Notes under the pieces: model-generated
Told to the model about the DNA's origin: nothing
Databases searched by the model: none
What the model saw: the letters and a program-made list of their open reading frames with translations, nothing else
DNA from: Pedobacter frigiditerrae
GTDB taxonomy: Bacteria > Bacteroidota > Bacteroidia > Sphingobacteriales > Sphingobacteriaceae
NCBI RefSeq assembly: GCF_032678705.1
Contig: NZ_JAVTSS010000002.1
Location: 1,054,001 to 1,118,000 of the forward strand
Direction: 5' to 3'
DNA: 64,000 bases
Part shown: positions 51,026 to 59,909 of the stretch, in pieces
Layout of the letters: each line of letters starts with the position of its first letter
Position numbering within the stretch: the first letter of the stretch is position 1
Translations under genes and position numbers: made by a program

Positions 51026-51406
51026 ATGAATACATATAAAAAATTAATGTTCTTTTTATTCGCTTCTATGGTAGCACTAGCTGCTTGTAATGATGATAAA
51101 AAAGATGCTGACAAGAATAAGTCTTTAGTGATAAAGGGTCTGTATAGTTATGGTCCAGAGATTAAATCTTTCACCGAATGTGAGGATGGAAGAGAGTTTT
51201 GGGTTGCAGATAGTGCTAAAACATTAGAATTAGCTTATAGTAACTTGGGCTTCGAAAAACCATATACACCCGTTTATATTGAAGTAGAATGTAAACTTGT
51301 AAAATCTGATACCTCAAAAGTAACAGGCGATTATGACTCTACAATGGTGGTAACAAAGTTGCTCAAAATAAGTAAGCAAATTCCCGACGGGCCTTGTTCG
51401 CAATAA
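51026..51406 (+). CDS. lipoprotein with NlpE C-terminal-like OB fold
   Basis: 126 residues. Signal peptide with lipobox LAAC (Cys21), then an acidic Lys/Asp-rich linker (NDDKKDADKNK). The mature domain reads VIKGLYSYGPEIKSFTECED, GREFWVADSAKTLELAYSNL and PYTPVYIEVECKLV. The order of strands with F-x-x-C-x-x-G recalls the small OB-like domain at the end of NlpE-type lipoproteins. It starts 1 bp after the FtsX-type permease and is likely co-transcribed; it may be a client of that system. Assignment of the fold is tentative. Confidence 0.65.
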   Translation: MNTYKKLMFFLFASMVALAACNDDKKDADKNKSLVIKGLYSYGPEIKSFTECEDGREFWVADSAKTLELAYSNLGFEKPYTPVYIEVECKLVKSDTSKVTGDYDSTMVVTKLLKISKQIPDGPCSQ

Positions 51407-51422
51407 TTAAACGCTTTTTCTA

Positions 51423-51986
51423 TTGAAAATTAATCATCCTGCTTTAACAAAACTTTTACAGCAAGCTTATTCTGCAGAAAAAGCAGCAGCCTTTGCATAC
51501 ATCGGCCATGCCAAAAATGTAAAAAATGAAGCCGAAAAGTTAGCCATTAAACAAATTGAGCTGGATGAATGGGGTCATAGAAAAGAAGTGCTGGAAATTA
51601 TGACTGAGTATGATATTCCAATATCAAAATTCTATGAGTTCAAGTATCATATCATTGGCAGAACTATTTCTGCTTTGTGTTATGTAATTGGCAGATTTAT
51701 GCCTTTTTTCTTCGCTGGAAAACTAGAGAGCGGCAATGTTTGTGAATACTTTAGAATGCGACAATATTTCAATAGCATTGGGATTATAAAACACGACCAT
51801 GCTTTGTATGAAATGGGTATCAAGGAAAAAGAGCATGAAGTCTATTTTTTAGAACAGGTTAAGGATGATAAATTTTTACCCTTTTTCGAAAAAGTATTTT
51901 CTTGGGGAGCAAATACTAGCGCCAACAATATCGATTTAGCCAATAAACAACCGTCAGAAAATTCTGGAGATTATTGTAAGAAGTAA
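51423..51986 (+). CDS. ferritin-like / COQ7-type di-iron protein
   Basis: 187 residues. The start is a TTG at 51423, because the frame is closed by TAA at 51408 and no ATG precedes Met60. The four-helix bundle carries di-iron candidates: SAEKAAAFAYIGHAKN (Glu), IELDEWGHRKEVLEI (ExxH), ESGNVCEYFRMRQYF (Glu) and IKEKEHEVYFLE (ExxH-like). A hydrophobic pair (IISALCYVIGRFMPFFFAG-like) suggests membrane contact as in demethoxyubiquinone hydroxylases, although these bacteria make menaquinone. The function is open: hydroxylase or iron-binding protein. Confidence 0.75.
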   Translation: MKINHPALTKLLQQAYSAEKAAAFAYIGHAKNVKNEAEKLAIKQIELDEWGHRKEVLEIMTEYDIPISKFYEFKYHIIGRTISALCYVIGRFMPFFFAGKLESGNVCEYFRMRQYFNSIGIIKHDHALYEMGIKEKEHEVYFLEQVKDDKFLPFFEKVFSWGANTSANNIDLANKQPSENSGDYCKK

Positions 51987-52069
51987 AAAAGTTGAAACTA
52001 ATTTGTGCGTCATTCCCAAATAAATAGGCTCCTGGTTTCTTTAAGTTAAGAAGAAAACAACAAATAATT

Positions 52070-52145
52070 GTCATCCTGAGCGTAGTCGAAGGGCAAATTA
52101 TTTTTGTTTGACCAACGAAAGGTCTTCGACTACGCTCAGACTGAC
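52070..52145. repeat. palindromic CCTGAGCGTAGTCGAAGG repeat pair
   Basis: GTCATCCTGAGCGTAGTCGA (52070-52089) and GGTCTTCGACTACGCTCAGA (52121-52140) are inverted copies of one core, making a palindrome of about 76 bp. Single copies are at 12922 and 34847. Also in this 279-bp gap, AATCTGTTTAATCTGTGGC near 52242 resembles the GCCGCAGATT arms at 12901 and 44431. Confidence 0.7.
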
Positions 52146-52265
52146 AGCCATTGTGCTTAATAATGGCATTGCCCTTTGGGATGAAATTTTGGAGGTTGAA
52201 ACGTTTAAAGTTTCAAGAATACCTCAATCATCATTGCTTAAAATCTGTTTAATCTGTGGCTAAAT

Positions 52266-53117
52266 TTAATCGACATATAAACTTAAATCAAAACTAGGGA
52301 TTACTTTGTTTTTGGTAGCCATTTCAAACAAGGTATCAATTGCCTTTTTGCCTTCTTCTCCTAAATCAATAGAATATTTGTTAACGTACAATTCTATGTG
52401 TTTGTACATTACGGCTTCATCCATTTCTTGTGCATGTTGTTTAATGAAATCTAGAGCAGACTTGGGGTTAGCAAAAGCAAACTCTACAGATTTTCTAACC
52501 AACTTGTTTACCTTTTGCTGAATTTCTAAATCCAGGTTTCTATTAATTACTATTCCGCCCAAAGGGATGGCGCAACCTGTTAGTTCCTCCCAATAGCTAC
52601 CTAAATCAACTACCTTATGTAAACCTTTATCTTGGTATGTAAAACGATTCTCGTGGATAATTAAGCCTAAATCAATTTCATCGTTTATCAAAGCGTCTTC
52701 AATTTCAGAAAACACCATTTCTTTTTTATCGGTTAATTGTGGATAGGCAACACCTAGTAAAAAGTTCGCTGTAGTATATTTACCAGGAATACCAACCTTG
52801 AGTTGGGCGTTTGGAGTTGAGAGTTGAGAGTTGATTTTGTTGATGTTTCCCTCCTTGCAAATTAACAATGGCCCAACACCGAAACCTAAGGCACTACCTG
52901 CATTTAACAGTGCATATTTTTCAACTACATAAGCAAGAGCATGAAAACTCAATTTGGTAATGTCCAGCTCTCCACGCATCGCTTTTTGATTCAAGGTTTC
53001 TACATCATCAAAAGAAACATCGAATGATAAACCTTCGGTGTCAATTTTATTGTGAATTAGCGCATCGAAAATAAAAGTATCGTTAGGGCATGGCGAAAAA
53101 CCAAGTGTAAGTTTCAT
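52266..53117 (-). CDS. mqnD: 1,4-dihydroxy-6-naphthoate synthase
   Basis: 283 residues, a periplasmic-binding-protein-like fold working in the cytoplasm. Family stretches are LGFSPCPNDTFIFDALIHNK, DVETLNQKAMRGELDITKLS, FHALAYVVEKYALLNAGSAL, GFGVGPLLIC, VGIPGKYTTANFLL, DLGLIIHENRFTYQDKGL and LTGCAIPLGGIVINRNL. It cleaves cyclic dehypoxanthinyl futalosine in the futalosine route to menaquinone. mqnB lies just upstream on the same strand, with a 177-bp gap partly filled by a repeat. The start ATG at 53117 is well supported. Confidence 0.94.
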   Translation of the reverse strand: MKLTLGFSPCPNDTFIFDALIHNKIDTEGLSFDVSFDDVETLNQKAMRGELDITKLSFHALAYVVEKYALLNAGSALGFGVGPLLICKEGNINKINSQLSTPNAQLKVGIPGKYTTANFLLGVAYPQLTDKKEMVFSEIEDALINDEIDLGLIIHENRFTYQDKGLHKVVDLGSYWEELTGCAIPLGGIVINRNLDLEIQQKVNKLVRKSVEFAFANPKSALDFIKQHAQEMDEAVMYKHIELYVNKYSIDLGEEGKKAIDTLFEMATKNKVIPSFDLSLYVD

Positions 53118-53200
53118 AAAGTAAAAATAAAGCTTTGTGAAGAGAAGCCACAGCTTAACAGATTTTTTTACAAATCTTGGTTAAATATGGGTAAAATAAA

Positions 53201-53307
53201 TGTATCGTGCTCGTTTGCAACGAATGATTGAATTGGACGATTTTTTCGTCCATAGATCATGGCACATTACAAATGTACGGCACTTGCACCCTCGTTACAA
53301 ACGAGGA
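53201..53307. repeat. CTCGTTTGCAACGA / CCTCGTTACAAACGAGG repeat element
   Basis: CTCGTTTGCAACGA (53210-53223) at the left and the palindrome CCTCGTTACAAACGAGG (53290-53306) at the right bound a stretch with a further hairpin, GGACGATTTTTTCGTCC (53236-53252). The right end overlaps the last codons and stop of mqnB. Confidence 0.65.
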
Positions 53308-53933
53308 CGATTTAAGTTATCTGTGGTTAAAAAATCAATTACCCATTCATTCAAATTTTTTATCGCCAATCCAATTTTCCAAGTTTCCTTCGCTCTTGGC
53401 GTAACATAATTAGAAATACTTCTTACTTGTAAGCAAGGAATATTTAATTTTTCGCAGGCATACAATACTGCCGCACCTTCCATGCTTTCTACTTGTGGTG
53501 CAAACCTTTTTACTATAACTTCAATGCTATCAGAATTACCGTGAACCTTATTAACCGTAATACCATTAACTTTTGGTAAATCACTTAAATTATAGCTAGA
53601 ACTATAGGAGCTTTTCCCGAAGCCCAATTCATCAATAGTTAAAAAACCATCATGGTCTTCGGCACCAAGTTCTGCAAAAGTATCTTGAAAAACATTTACT
53701 AAATCTCCCAGAGGGGTGTTTTTGTCGAAACTTCCAGCAATGCCCACATTTAAAACTAAATCGTATTTTTTATCAAGTTGCTGTCCCAATGAAAAAGCAG
53801 TTGCCGTCATTCCAACCCCAGTAATCAAAATGTCAAAGTTTGAAGTCTCAATAAAATCTTCTGTAGGTAAGTTAAAGTGCTCGTAAACCTTTGTTAACTC
53901 TTTTTGGGTTGCGGCAACAACTAGTAGTTTCAT
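53295..53933 (-). CDS. mqnB: futalosine hydrolase
   Basis: 212 residues of the MTA/SAH-nucleosidase fold: LLVVAATQKELTKVYEHF, ILITGVGMTATAFSLGQQL, LVLNVGIAGSFDKNTPLGDL, and the catalytic region VESMEGAAVLYACEKLNIPC, then LQVRSISNYVTPR. Compared with MtnN it has the futalosine hydrolase form with the GAEDHDGF loop. It removes hypoxanthine from futalosine, two steps before MqnD. Its last residues (NRPRL) and stop are encoded by the end of a dispersed repeat, so the native C-terminus may have been replaced. Confidence 0.92.
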   Translation of the reverse strand: MKLLVVAATQKELTKVYEHFNLPTEDFIETSNFDILITGVGMTATAFSLGQQLDKKYDLVLNVGIAGSFDKNTPLGDLVNVFQDTFAELGAEDHDGFLTIDELGFGKSSYSSSYNLSDLPKVNGITVNKVHGNSDSIEVIVKRFAPQVESMEGAAVLYACEKLNIPCLQVRSISNYVTPRAKETWKIGLAIKNLNEWVIDFLTTDNLNRPRL

Positions 53934-54019
53934 TCTTCTAAATTAAAAATTATGATTGAGAATTAACGTTTTTAGCTTTTAGCTTTTTCCTTTAGTCTTT
54001 TAGCTTGAACCTTAATACG

Positions 54020-54027
54020 TATATTTG
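54020..54027 (+). promoter_or_regulatory. -7 promoter element of the queD-folE genes
   Basis: TATATTTG matches TAnnTTTG, 19 bp before the queD ATG at 54047. No good -33 TTTG at the right spacing was seen. Confidence 0.45.
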
Positions 54028-54046
54028 CTTTTTATTTGATAAAATA

Positions 54047-54457
54047 ATGATTTATATAACACGCAGAGAAAGCTTTAATGCGGCTCATAAATTATCGAGA
54101 ACAGATTGGAGCGAAGAGAAAAACACAGAAGTTTATGGTAAATGCGCTAATCCAAATTGGCATGGTCATAACTACCATTTATACGTAACGGTTAAAGGAG
54201 AAGTAAATCCAGAAACTGGCTTTTTGGTAGATTTGAAATGGTTAAAACAAGTTATCAATGTTCATGTAATCGATAAGGTTGATCATAGGAATTTGAATTT
54301 GGATGTTGATTTCATGAAAGGTAAATTAGCATCGACAGAGAACTTGGCAATTGCTATTTGGGATATTTTATTGCCTCATGTTAATGAAAGTGGTGCACAG
54401 TTGCACAGCATAAAAATTTACGAAACCGAAAATAACTTTGTTGAGTATTTAGGTTAA
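54047..54457 (+). CDS. queD: 6-carboxytetrahydropterin synthase / PTPS family
   Basis: 136 residues from the ATG at 54047 ([18 protein letters not shown]); 14 upstream codons precede the normal N-terminus. Zinc ligands lie in SFNAAHKL and [13 protein letters not shown] (HGHxY). [14 protein letters not shown] and [11 protein letters not shown] carry the catalytic Asp-His pair, and [13 protein letters not shown] and [13 protein letters not shown] complete the T-fold. It converts dihydroneopterin triphosphate to 6-carboxytetrahydropterin for queuosine-type deazapurines. The next gene, 11 bp downstream, makes its substrate. The alternative is a 6-pyruvoyl synthase role. Confidence 0.93.
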   Translation: MIYITRRESFNAAHKLSRTDWSEEKNTEVYGKCANPNWHGHNYHLYVTVKGEVNPETGFLVDLKWLKQVINVHVIDKVDHRNLNLDVDFMKGKLASTENLAIAIWDILLPHVNESGAQLHSIKIYETENNFVEYLG

Positions 54458-54468
54458 TTAAAATAAAA

Positions 54469-55104
54469 ATGGAGAACGATAAATACGATCACGAAGAAGA
54501 ATTTTTGGGCTACAAAAAAATTGACCAATATGATGATGCAAAAATCACTTCTGTGGCTACTCATTATAAAGATATCTTAAGTAACCTAGGTGAAAATCCA
54601 GAACGTGAAGGTCTTTTAAAAACGCCTGAACGTGTAGCTAAGGCTTTACAATACTTAACCCATGGTTATGATATTGACCCTTCAGAAATTCTTCGCTCTG
54701 CGATGTTTAAAGAAGATTATAGCCAAATGGTTGTGGTAAAAGACATTGAAGTTTATTCTATGTGTGAACACCACATGTTGCCATTTTTTGGTAAAGTGCA
54801 CATCGCTTACATTCCGAAGGGACATATTGTTGGCCTAAGTAAAATACCTAGGGTTGTAGATGCTTTTGCAAGAAGATTACAAGTTCAAGAACGTTTAACA
54901 AACGAAATTAGAGATTGCATTCAAGATACATTACAGCCCGCAGGAGTTGCAGTTGTAATGGAGTGTAGGCACTTATGTATGGCTATGCGTGGTGTGCAAA
55001 AACAGAACTCTGTAACAACAACATCAGCATTTACTGGCGGATTTTTAAGTAACGATAAAACAAGGGCAGAGTTTTTGAGGTTAATAACTGCAAACCTGCA
55101 TTAG
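54469..55104 (+). CDS. folE: GTP cyclohydrolase I
   Basis: 211 residues, type IA. The conserved blocks are [40 protein letters not shown] (zinc ligands Cys and His), [52 protein letters not shown] (third ligand Cys) and [11 protein letters not shown]. It converts GTP to dihydroneopterin triphosphate, the entry to folate and to the QueD product encoded 11 bp upstream. The operon arrangement queD-folE makes a deazapurine pathway likely. Complete. Confidence 0.95.
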   Translation: MENDKYDHEEEFLGYKKIDQYDDAKITSVATHYKDILSNLGENPEREGLLKTPERVAKALQYLTHGYDIDPSEILRSAMFKEDYSQMVVVKDIEVYSMCEHHMLPFFGKVHIAYIPKGHIVGLSKIPRVVDAFARRLQVQERLTNEIRDCIQDTLQPAGVAVVMECRHLCMAMRGVQKQNSVTTTSAFTGGFLSNDKTRAEFLRLITANLH

Positions 55105-55228
55105 TAGAAACTAAATAATATAAAGTATCCTGATTGGATGCATAATCAAATATTAATAAAAAAGATATCCTTTTGGCATTTTTGAATATGTCTCAAATCT
55201 CAATTCGCATATCTCATATCTAAATAGA

Positions 55229-56110
55229 ATGAAAGCATATATATTTCCAGGGCAAGGCGCTCAATTTGTAGGAATGGGTAAAGACCTTTACGAAAATACA
55301 TTGGCTAAAGAATTATTCGAAAAAGCAAACGAAATCATAGGTTTCCGCATTAGCGATATCATGTTTAGCGGTACAGATGAAGAGTTAAAACAAACCAATG
55401 TTACGCAACCTGCCATCTTTTTGCATTCAGTAATTTTAGCTAAGGTTTTGGGTAATGATTTTAAACCTGATATGGTTGCTGGTCATTCTTTAGGAGAGTT
55501 TTCGGCATTGGTTTCGGCAAATGCTTTGTCTTTTGAAGATGGTTTAAGATTGGTTATTGCTCGTGCTAATGCAATGCAAAAAGCTTGTGAGATTCAACCA
55601 TCTACAATGGCTGCAATTTTAGGCTTGGCCGATGAAGTTGTAGAAGGAATTTGTACTAGTATAAATGCAGTGGTTGTTCCTGCTAATTATAACTGCCCTG
55701 GACAGTTGGTGATTTCTGGTAGCATTGAAGGAATTGATGAGGCTTGCGAGAAATTAACAGCTGCAGGTGCAAAAAGGGCATTGAAATTAAATGTTGGTGG
55801 TGCGTTTCATTCACCATTAATGGAGCCAGCCAAAGTAGAATTGCAAGCGGCAATTGAGAATACAAATATTTTATCTCCAATCTGCCCAATTTACCAGAAC
55901 GTAAATGCAAAACCAACTACAGACCCTGCAACTATAAAAGAAAATTTAATTGCACAATTAACTGGCGCTGTAAGATGGACACAAACTGCTACAAACATGA
56001 TTGCCGATGGTGCAACAGAATTTGTGGAGGTTGGCCCAGGAAACGTACTTCAAGGTTTGGTTAAAAAAGTGAGTAGAGAGGTACAAACAAGTAGTGCAAC
56101 AATGTTATAA
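55229..56110 (+). CDS. fabD: malonyl-CoA:ACP transacylase
   Basis: 293 residues. KAYIFPGQGAQFVGMGKDLY opens the fold, TQPAIFLHSVIL follows, and the nucleophile Ser is in VAGHSLGEFSALVSA (GHSLG). Arg is in LVIARANAMQKA, GAFHSPLMEPA holds the catalytic His, and FVEVGPGNVLQGLVKK ends it. It loads malonyl groups onto acyl carrier protein for fatty acid synthesis. The gap 55105-55228 holds no gene. The large histidine kinase gene starts 36 bp downstream. Confidence 0.95.
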   Translation: MKAYIFPGQGAQFVGMGKDLYENTLAKELFEKANEIIGFRISDIMFSGTDEELKQTNVTQPAIFLHSVILAKVLGNDFKPDMVAGHSLGEFSALVSANALSFEDGLRLVIARANAMQKACEIQPSTMAAILGLADEVVEGICTSINAVVVPANYNCPGQLVISGSIEGIDEACEKLTAAGAKRALKLNVGGAFHSPLMEPAKVELQAAIENTNILSPICPIYQNVNAKPTTDPATIKENLIAQLTGAVRWTQTATNMIADGATEFVEVGPGNVLQGLVKKVSREVQTSSATML

Positions 56111-56146
56111 ATATAAAATAAATACCTTTTATTAAAAAACTATAAA

Positions 56147-59100
56147 GTGAGTATTGGAGGTAAAATTAGGTTTCTGTTATTGCTTTTGGGGATATGTTGT
56201 ATTATTACAGCATTATCTTTAAATAATTCAATTACAAAAAGCGACCTCCTTGTTCACGAAGCTGAAGAGTTACAACAAAATTTAGATGTAAAACAGCAAA
56301 TAGTTCAAAATTATCTTTCTAACCCAGAAAAAATAAATGAACTAAAAAGACTCAAGAGAAATGATAAGCTTGCGCTTGCTTTTATAGATGCTTATAGAGA
56401 GAACGGGGTAAATGTTTTAGTTTATAAGAATGAAAAACTAGAGTTCTGGAGTTCAGCTAAGGCATTTCCTACTAATATTCTATTGATAAAGGAAGGGCCT
56501 TCCCTTAAACAGTTATCTAATGGTTATTATGAACTGATAAAAAAGACTGTTGATGACTATGTCTTTATTTTCTTAATATCTATAAAATCTCAATATAGTA
56601 TTGAAAATCAGTACTTACAGAATAGAATAACTCCTGAGCTTTTCTCACGTAACACCTTAGATTTAGCTACTTTTACCGATAAGGAGGTTCAAGAAATCTT
56701 TAGCCTTAATAAGGAATATTTATTTACAGTAAAACTTACTGATGAGGTTTCTAAAAATATGTATGCCGATATACAACTGTGGTTGTGGATTGTTGGCTTA
56801 ATTAGCATTTGCGCTTTTGTAAATTCTTACTGTTCATGGCTGGCTAAAAGAGGTTTTGCATTATCGGCAACTTTAGTTTTAAGCTTGTTTTTTGCAGGGG
56901 TTCGCTTATCTGATTTGCAGTTTTTTTGGTTTAATCACCAGTTTAATCTTTCCATCTTTAGCCCTTATGTGTATGCGCAGGGCGAGTTTTTGCCATCTTT
57001 AGGAGATTTATTCTTACACTTAGTTGCTTTAACATGGATTGGATTTTTTGCTTATATACATCGGCATGAGTACGTTCTGCCTAAATGGATTATTAAAAGT
57101 AAAATCATTGGGTTAACATATCATATCTTAATATTAGTTGGTTTAGCGTTAGTTGCTTTTTTGTTTGATGAGATTTTTTTTGGATTGATTAATAACTCCA
57201 AAATAAACCTTGATATCACCAACATCATAAGTTTAGGGTGGATCAGTTGGATCAGTATTTTAACACTTTGTTTAGCTTGGTTTAACATATACCTATTTAG
57301 CAATGTTACAATTGAGATAAGTAAACAATTGAATGTCACAAACAGGGAAAGATTAATTGTTTTTTTAACCTTACTTACCGGGTTGTTCATCTTTAAATTA
57401 ATAGATGATTTTAATGTATTCTTTTTGGTATATGCATTACTGATTTTCATAATTGGATGGAACAACTATGTTCAATTTCGTAAATTTTCTGTCGGTATTT
57501 TTGCCTTGCTTTTTTTGTGTATGGCATTTCTTACCTCAATTAAATACACCAAGTTTAGTACAATAAAGGAACACGAAAATAGGAGAGATATTGCCGAAAA
57601 GCTATTAAATGCTGACGATCCAAAAGTCATTAATTCAATTGAAAGCTTTGAAAAAGGAGTTTCTTCAGACTCATCCATAGTTAAATATTTTAAATCACCA
57701 ATGGTGATGCAGAGCTTTAGCTTTCATAATTATATTACAAAAACCTATTTAGATGGTTATTTATCAAGGTTTGAATATAAAATATACGAATACAATAACT
57801 TGGGTAATGCCCTCAAAATAAATGAGCAGCTAGTTTCCTTATCAAAATATAAGAATCTAGTTACATCGGGTGCTGTTAAGACCCAAGAAAACAGTTATTT
57901 TTACCGTATTAACGATACGTTTGGCTATCAAGTTTATTTTGGTATAATCCCAATTTTTGATGGATCTACCCTTTTAGGGACACTTGTTATAGACTTGAAG
58001 TCCCAATCTTATGATTATAATAGCCATTTCCCAGATTTATTAATTGATGGAAAACTTAAAAGCGATGAAGACTTTACCGATTATTCTATAGCTTTCTATA
58101 AGGACGATAAACTCTACCTGCAATCTGGTAAATACACTTATGCCATGGTTAATAAGAGGTTTAAGGGAGAAATAGGGAAAGTAGAATTTGTTAATGATGA
58201 AGAAAAAGACGTTGTAAATTTAGGGGGTAAAAGCAGTGCCCTTTATAACCACGCAACCTACCGACCAGATAACGCTAAACTTATTGTTATAAGTAAAGAA
58301 AAGGTCCCCTATCTCGAGCGATTGGCCACTTTATCATTTTTCTTCTTGGTATTTATTTTATTTGGTATTACAGTTTACATTTTAATATTTATCATTAAAA
58401 ATATAAACGATAATACTTCTGGATGGTTTAATCTAAATCGCTATTTAATGATAAATGCGAATAAGATTTTATACAAAACACGTATCCAAGTTTCTATTGT
58501 TTTATCAGTAGTTGCCACTTTGTTAATAGTAGGTTGGGCAACCTTTTTCTATATCAAGAAAGAATACCAAACCCAACAGGAAAATGCAATTAGAGAGAAA
58601 GTTAGGAAAGTTCAATTGGCGTATGAGAAACAGATTTTAAATGCTGAAGCAATTAGAAATGATGATGAAACACAGTTTGAGTTTAATCAATTTGCTGATG
58701 TTAACTCGACCTTTTTAAATCTTTATGATACAAAGGGAAGTTTGTGGTTAACTTCTTTGCCAAAAATGTTCGATTTGGGCATAGTTGGAAAAAAAATGGG
58801 TCCAAAAGCATTTATTGAACTGAGCTTACTGCAAAGGTCTGAGTTCTTAAATACTGCAGAAAAAATAGGGTCTTTCCAATACGCTGCCGCCTATGCTCCG
58901 ATTAGAAATGCACAAAACAAAACTATAGCTTATATAGGGATGCCTTATTACGCTAATGAATCAGATTATCAGGCTAAGATTGGCTTATTTATTAATACGT
59001 TAATCAATATCTACGCACTCGTTTTCGTATTAATTGGGGTACTTGCTGTGTTCTTGGCTAATCAGATTACGAATCCACTAACATTTATTCAGGAGAATAT

Positions 59101-59905
59101 CCGTAAGACCAAACTCGGTCAAAAAAATACACCTATTGTTTGGCATCGCCAAGATGAGATAGGCGCTTTGGTAAAGGAATATAATAAAATGATTGCCGCA
59201 TTAGAGTTGAGTGCCAATAAACTAGCTAGGTCTGAGAGGGAAAGTGCTTGGCGAGAGATGGCAAAACAAGTTGCTCATGAGATTAAAAATCCATTAACAC
59301 CACTAAAACTGGGTGTGCAGTTATTAGAGAAGTCTTGGAAAGAGGGTGATCCAAATTTTGAAAAGAAATTCGCAAGTTTTAATAAATCATTTATAGAACA
59401 AATTGATAGTTTGGCAACTATTGCATCTGAGTTTTCGAATTTTGCTAAGATGCCTGATACTAAATTAGAAGAGTTAGAACTATTACCTATCATAGAACAA
59501 ACAATTAGTGTATTTAACACCGCAGAGAATGTAGAAATTCTGGTTTTAAACCGTACAAATAAAAAGATTATTGTTCTTGGAGATAAAGACCAATTATTAA
59601 GGACTTTTAACAATCTTTTAAAAAATGCCATTGAAGCTAGCGAAGGAAAAGAGAAATGTTTGATAAAAATTCAACTATTAAATGATGAGAAGAATGTCTT
59701 TGTAGAAGTTCAAGATAATGGAAAGGGAATAGAAGCAATTTTAAAAGACAAAATTTTTGTGCCTAATTTCACAACTAAATCATCTGGAACAGGACTTGGA
59801 CTTGCCTTCGTAAAACAAGCAATAGAGAATGCCGGAGGCGCAATAGATTTTACTTCAGAAATTAATATGGGAACAACCTTTAATTTAACCTTCCCATTGG
59901 TTTAG
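56147..59905 (+). CDS. large NtrY-like sensor histidine kinase
   Basis: 1252 residues. The start is a GTG at 56147 with a good membrane N-terminus (MSIGGKIRFLLLLLGICCII). The N-terminal ~760 residues contain about a dozen hydrophobic helices in two clusters around two extracytoplasmic regions. A helix near 785 and a second sensor region follow. Then come a HAMP linker (LANQITNPLTFIQENIRKTK), HisKA with AKQVAHEIKNPLTPLKLGVQ (His1044), and HATPase_c with FNNLLKNAIEAS, VQDNGKGIE and TTKSSGTGLGLAFVKQAIEN. It phosphorylates an unknown partner: no response regulator lies nearby. The polytopic sensor is much longer than most NtrY proteins. Confidence 0.9.
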   Translation: MSIGGKIRFLLLLLGICCIITALSLNNSITKSDLLVHEAEELQQNLDVKQQIVQNYLSNPEKINELKRLKRNDKLALAFIDAYRENGVNVLVYKNEKLEFWSSAKAFPTNILLIKEGPSLKQLSNGYYELIKKTVDDYVFIFLISIKSQYSIENQYLQNRITPELFSRNTLDLATFTDKEVQEIFSLNKEYLFTVKLTDEVSKNMYADIQLWLWIVGLISICAFVNSYCSWLAKRGFALSATLVLSLFFAGVRLSDLQFFWFNHQFNLSIFSPYVYAQGEFLPSLGDLFLHLVALTWIGFFAYIHRHEYVLPKWIIKSKIIGLTYHILILVGLALVAFLFDEIFFGLINNSKINLDITNIISLGWISWISILTLCLAWFNIYLFSNVTIEISKQLNVTNRERLIVFLTLLTGLFIFKLIDDFNVFFLVYALLIFIIGWNNYVQFRKFSVGIFALLFLCMAFLTSIKYTKFSTIKEHENRRDIAEKLLNADDPKVINSIESFEKGVSSDSSIVKYFKSPMVMQSFSFHNYITKTYLDGYLSRFEYKIYEYNNLGNALKINEQLVSLSKYKNLVTSGAVKTQENSYFYRINDTFGYQVYFGIIPIFDGSTLLGTLVIDLKSQSYDYNSHFPDLLIDGKLKSDEDFTDYSIAFYKDDKLYLQSGKYTYAMVNKRFKGEIGKVEFVNDEEKDVVNLGGKSSALYNHATYRPDNAKLIVISKEKVPYLERLATLSFFFLVFILFGITVYILIFIIKNINDNTSGWFNLNRYLMINANKILYKTRIQVSIVLSVVATLLIVGWATFFYIKKEYQTQQENAIREKVRKVQLAYEKQILNAEAIRNDDETQFEFNQFADVNSTFLNLYDTKGSLWLTSLPKMFDLGIVGKKMGPKAFIELSLLQRSEFLNTAEKIGSFQYAAAYAPIRNAQNKTIAYIGMPYYANESDYQAKIGLFINTLINIYALVFVLIGVLAVFLANQITNPLTFIQENIRKTKLGQKNTPIVWHRQDEIGALVKEYNKMIAALELSANKLARSERESAWREMAKQVAHEIKNPLTPLKLGVQLLEKSWKEGDPNFEKKFASFNKSFIEQIDSLATIASEFSNFAKMPDTKLEELELLPIIEQTISVFNTAENVEILVLNRTNKKIIVLGDKDQLLRTFNNLLKNAIEASEGKEKCLIKIQLLNDEKNVFVEVQDNGKGIEAILKDKIFVPNFTTKSSGTGLGLAFVKQAIENAGGAIDFTSEINMGTTFNLTFPLV

Positions 59906-59909
59906 TAGC

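Noticed and set aside
53200..53409. 69-codon plus-strand frame
   Set aside because: It reads through the repeat and antisense to mqnB; the apparent peptide is made of repeat sequence.
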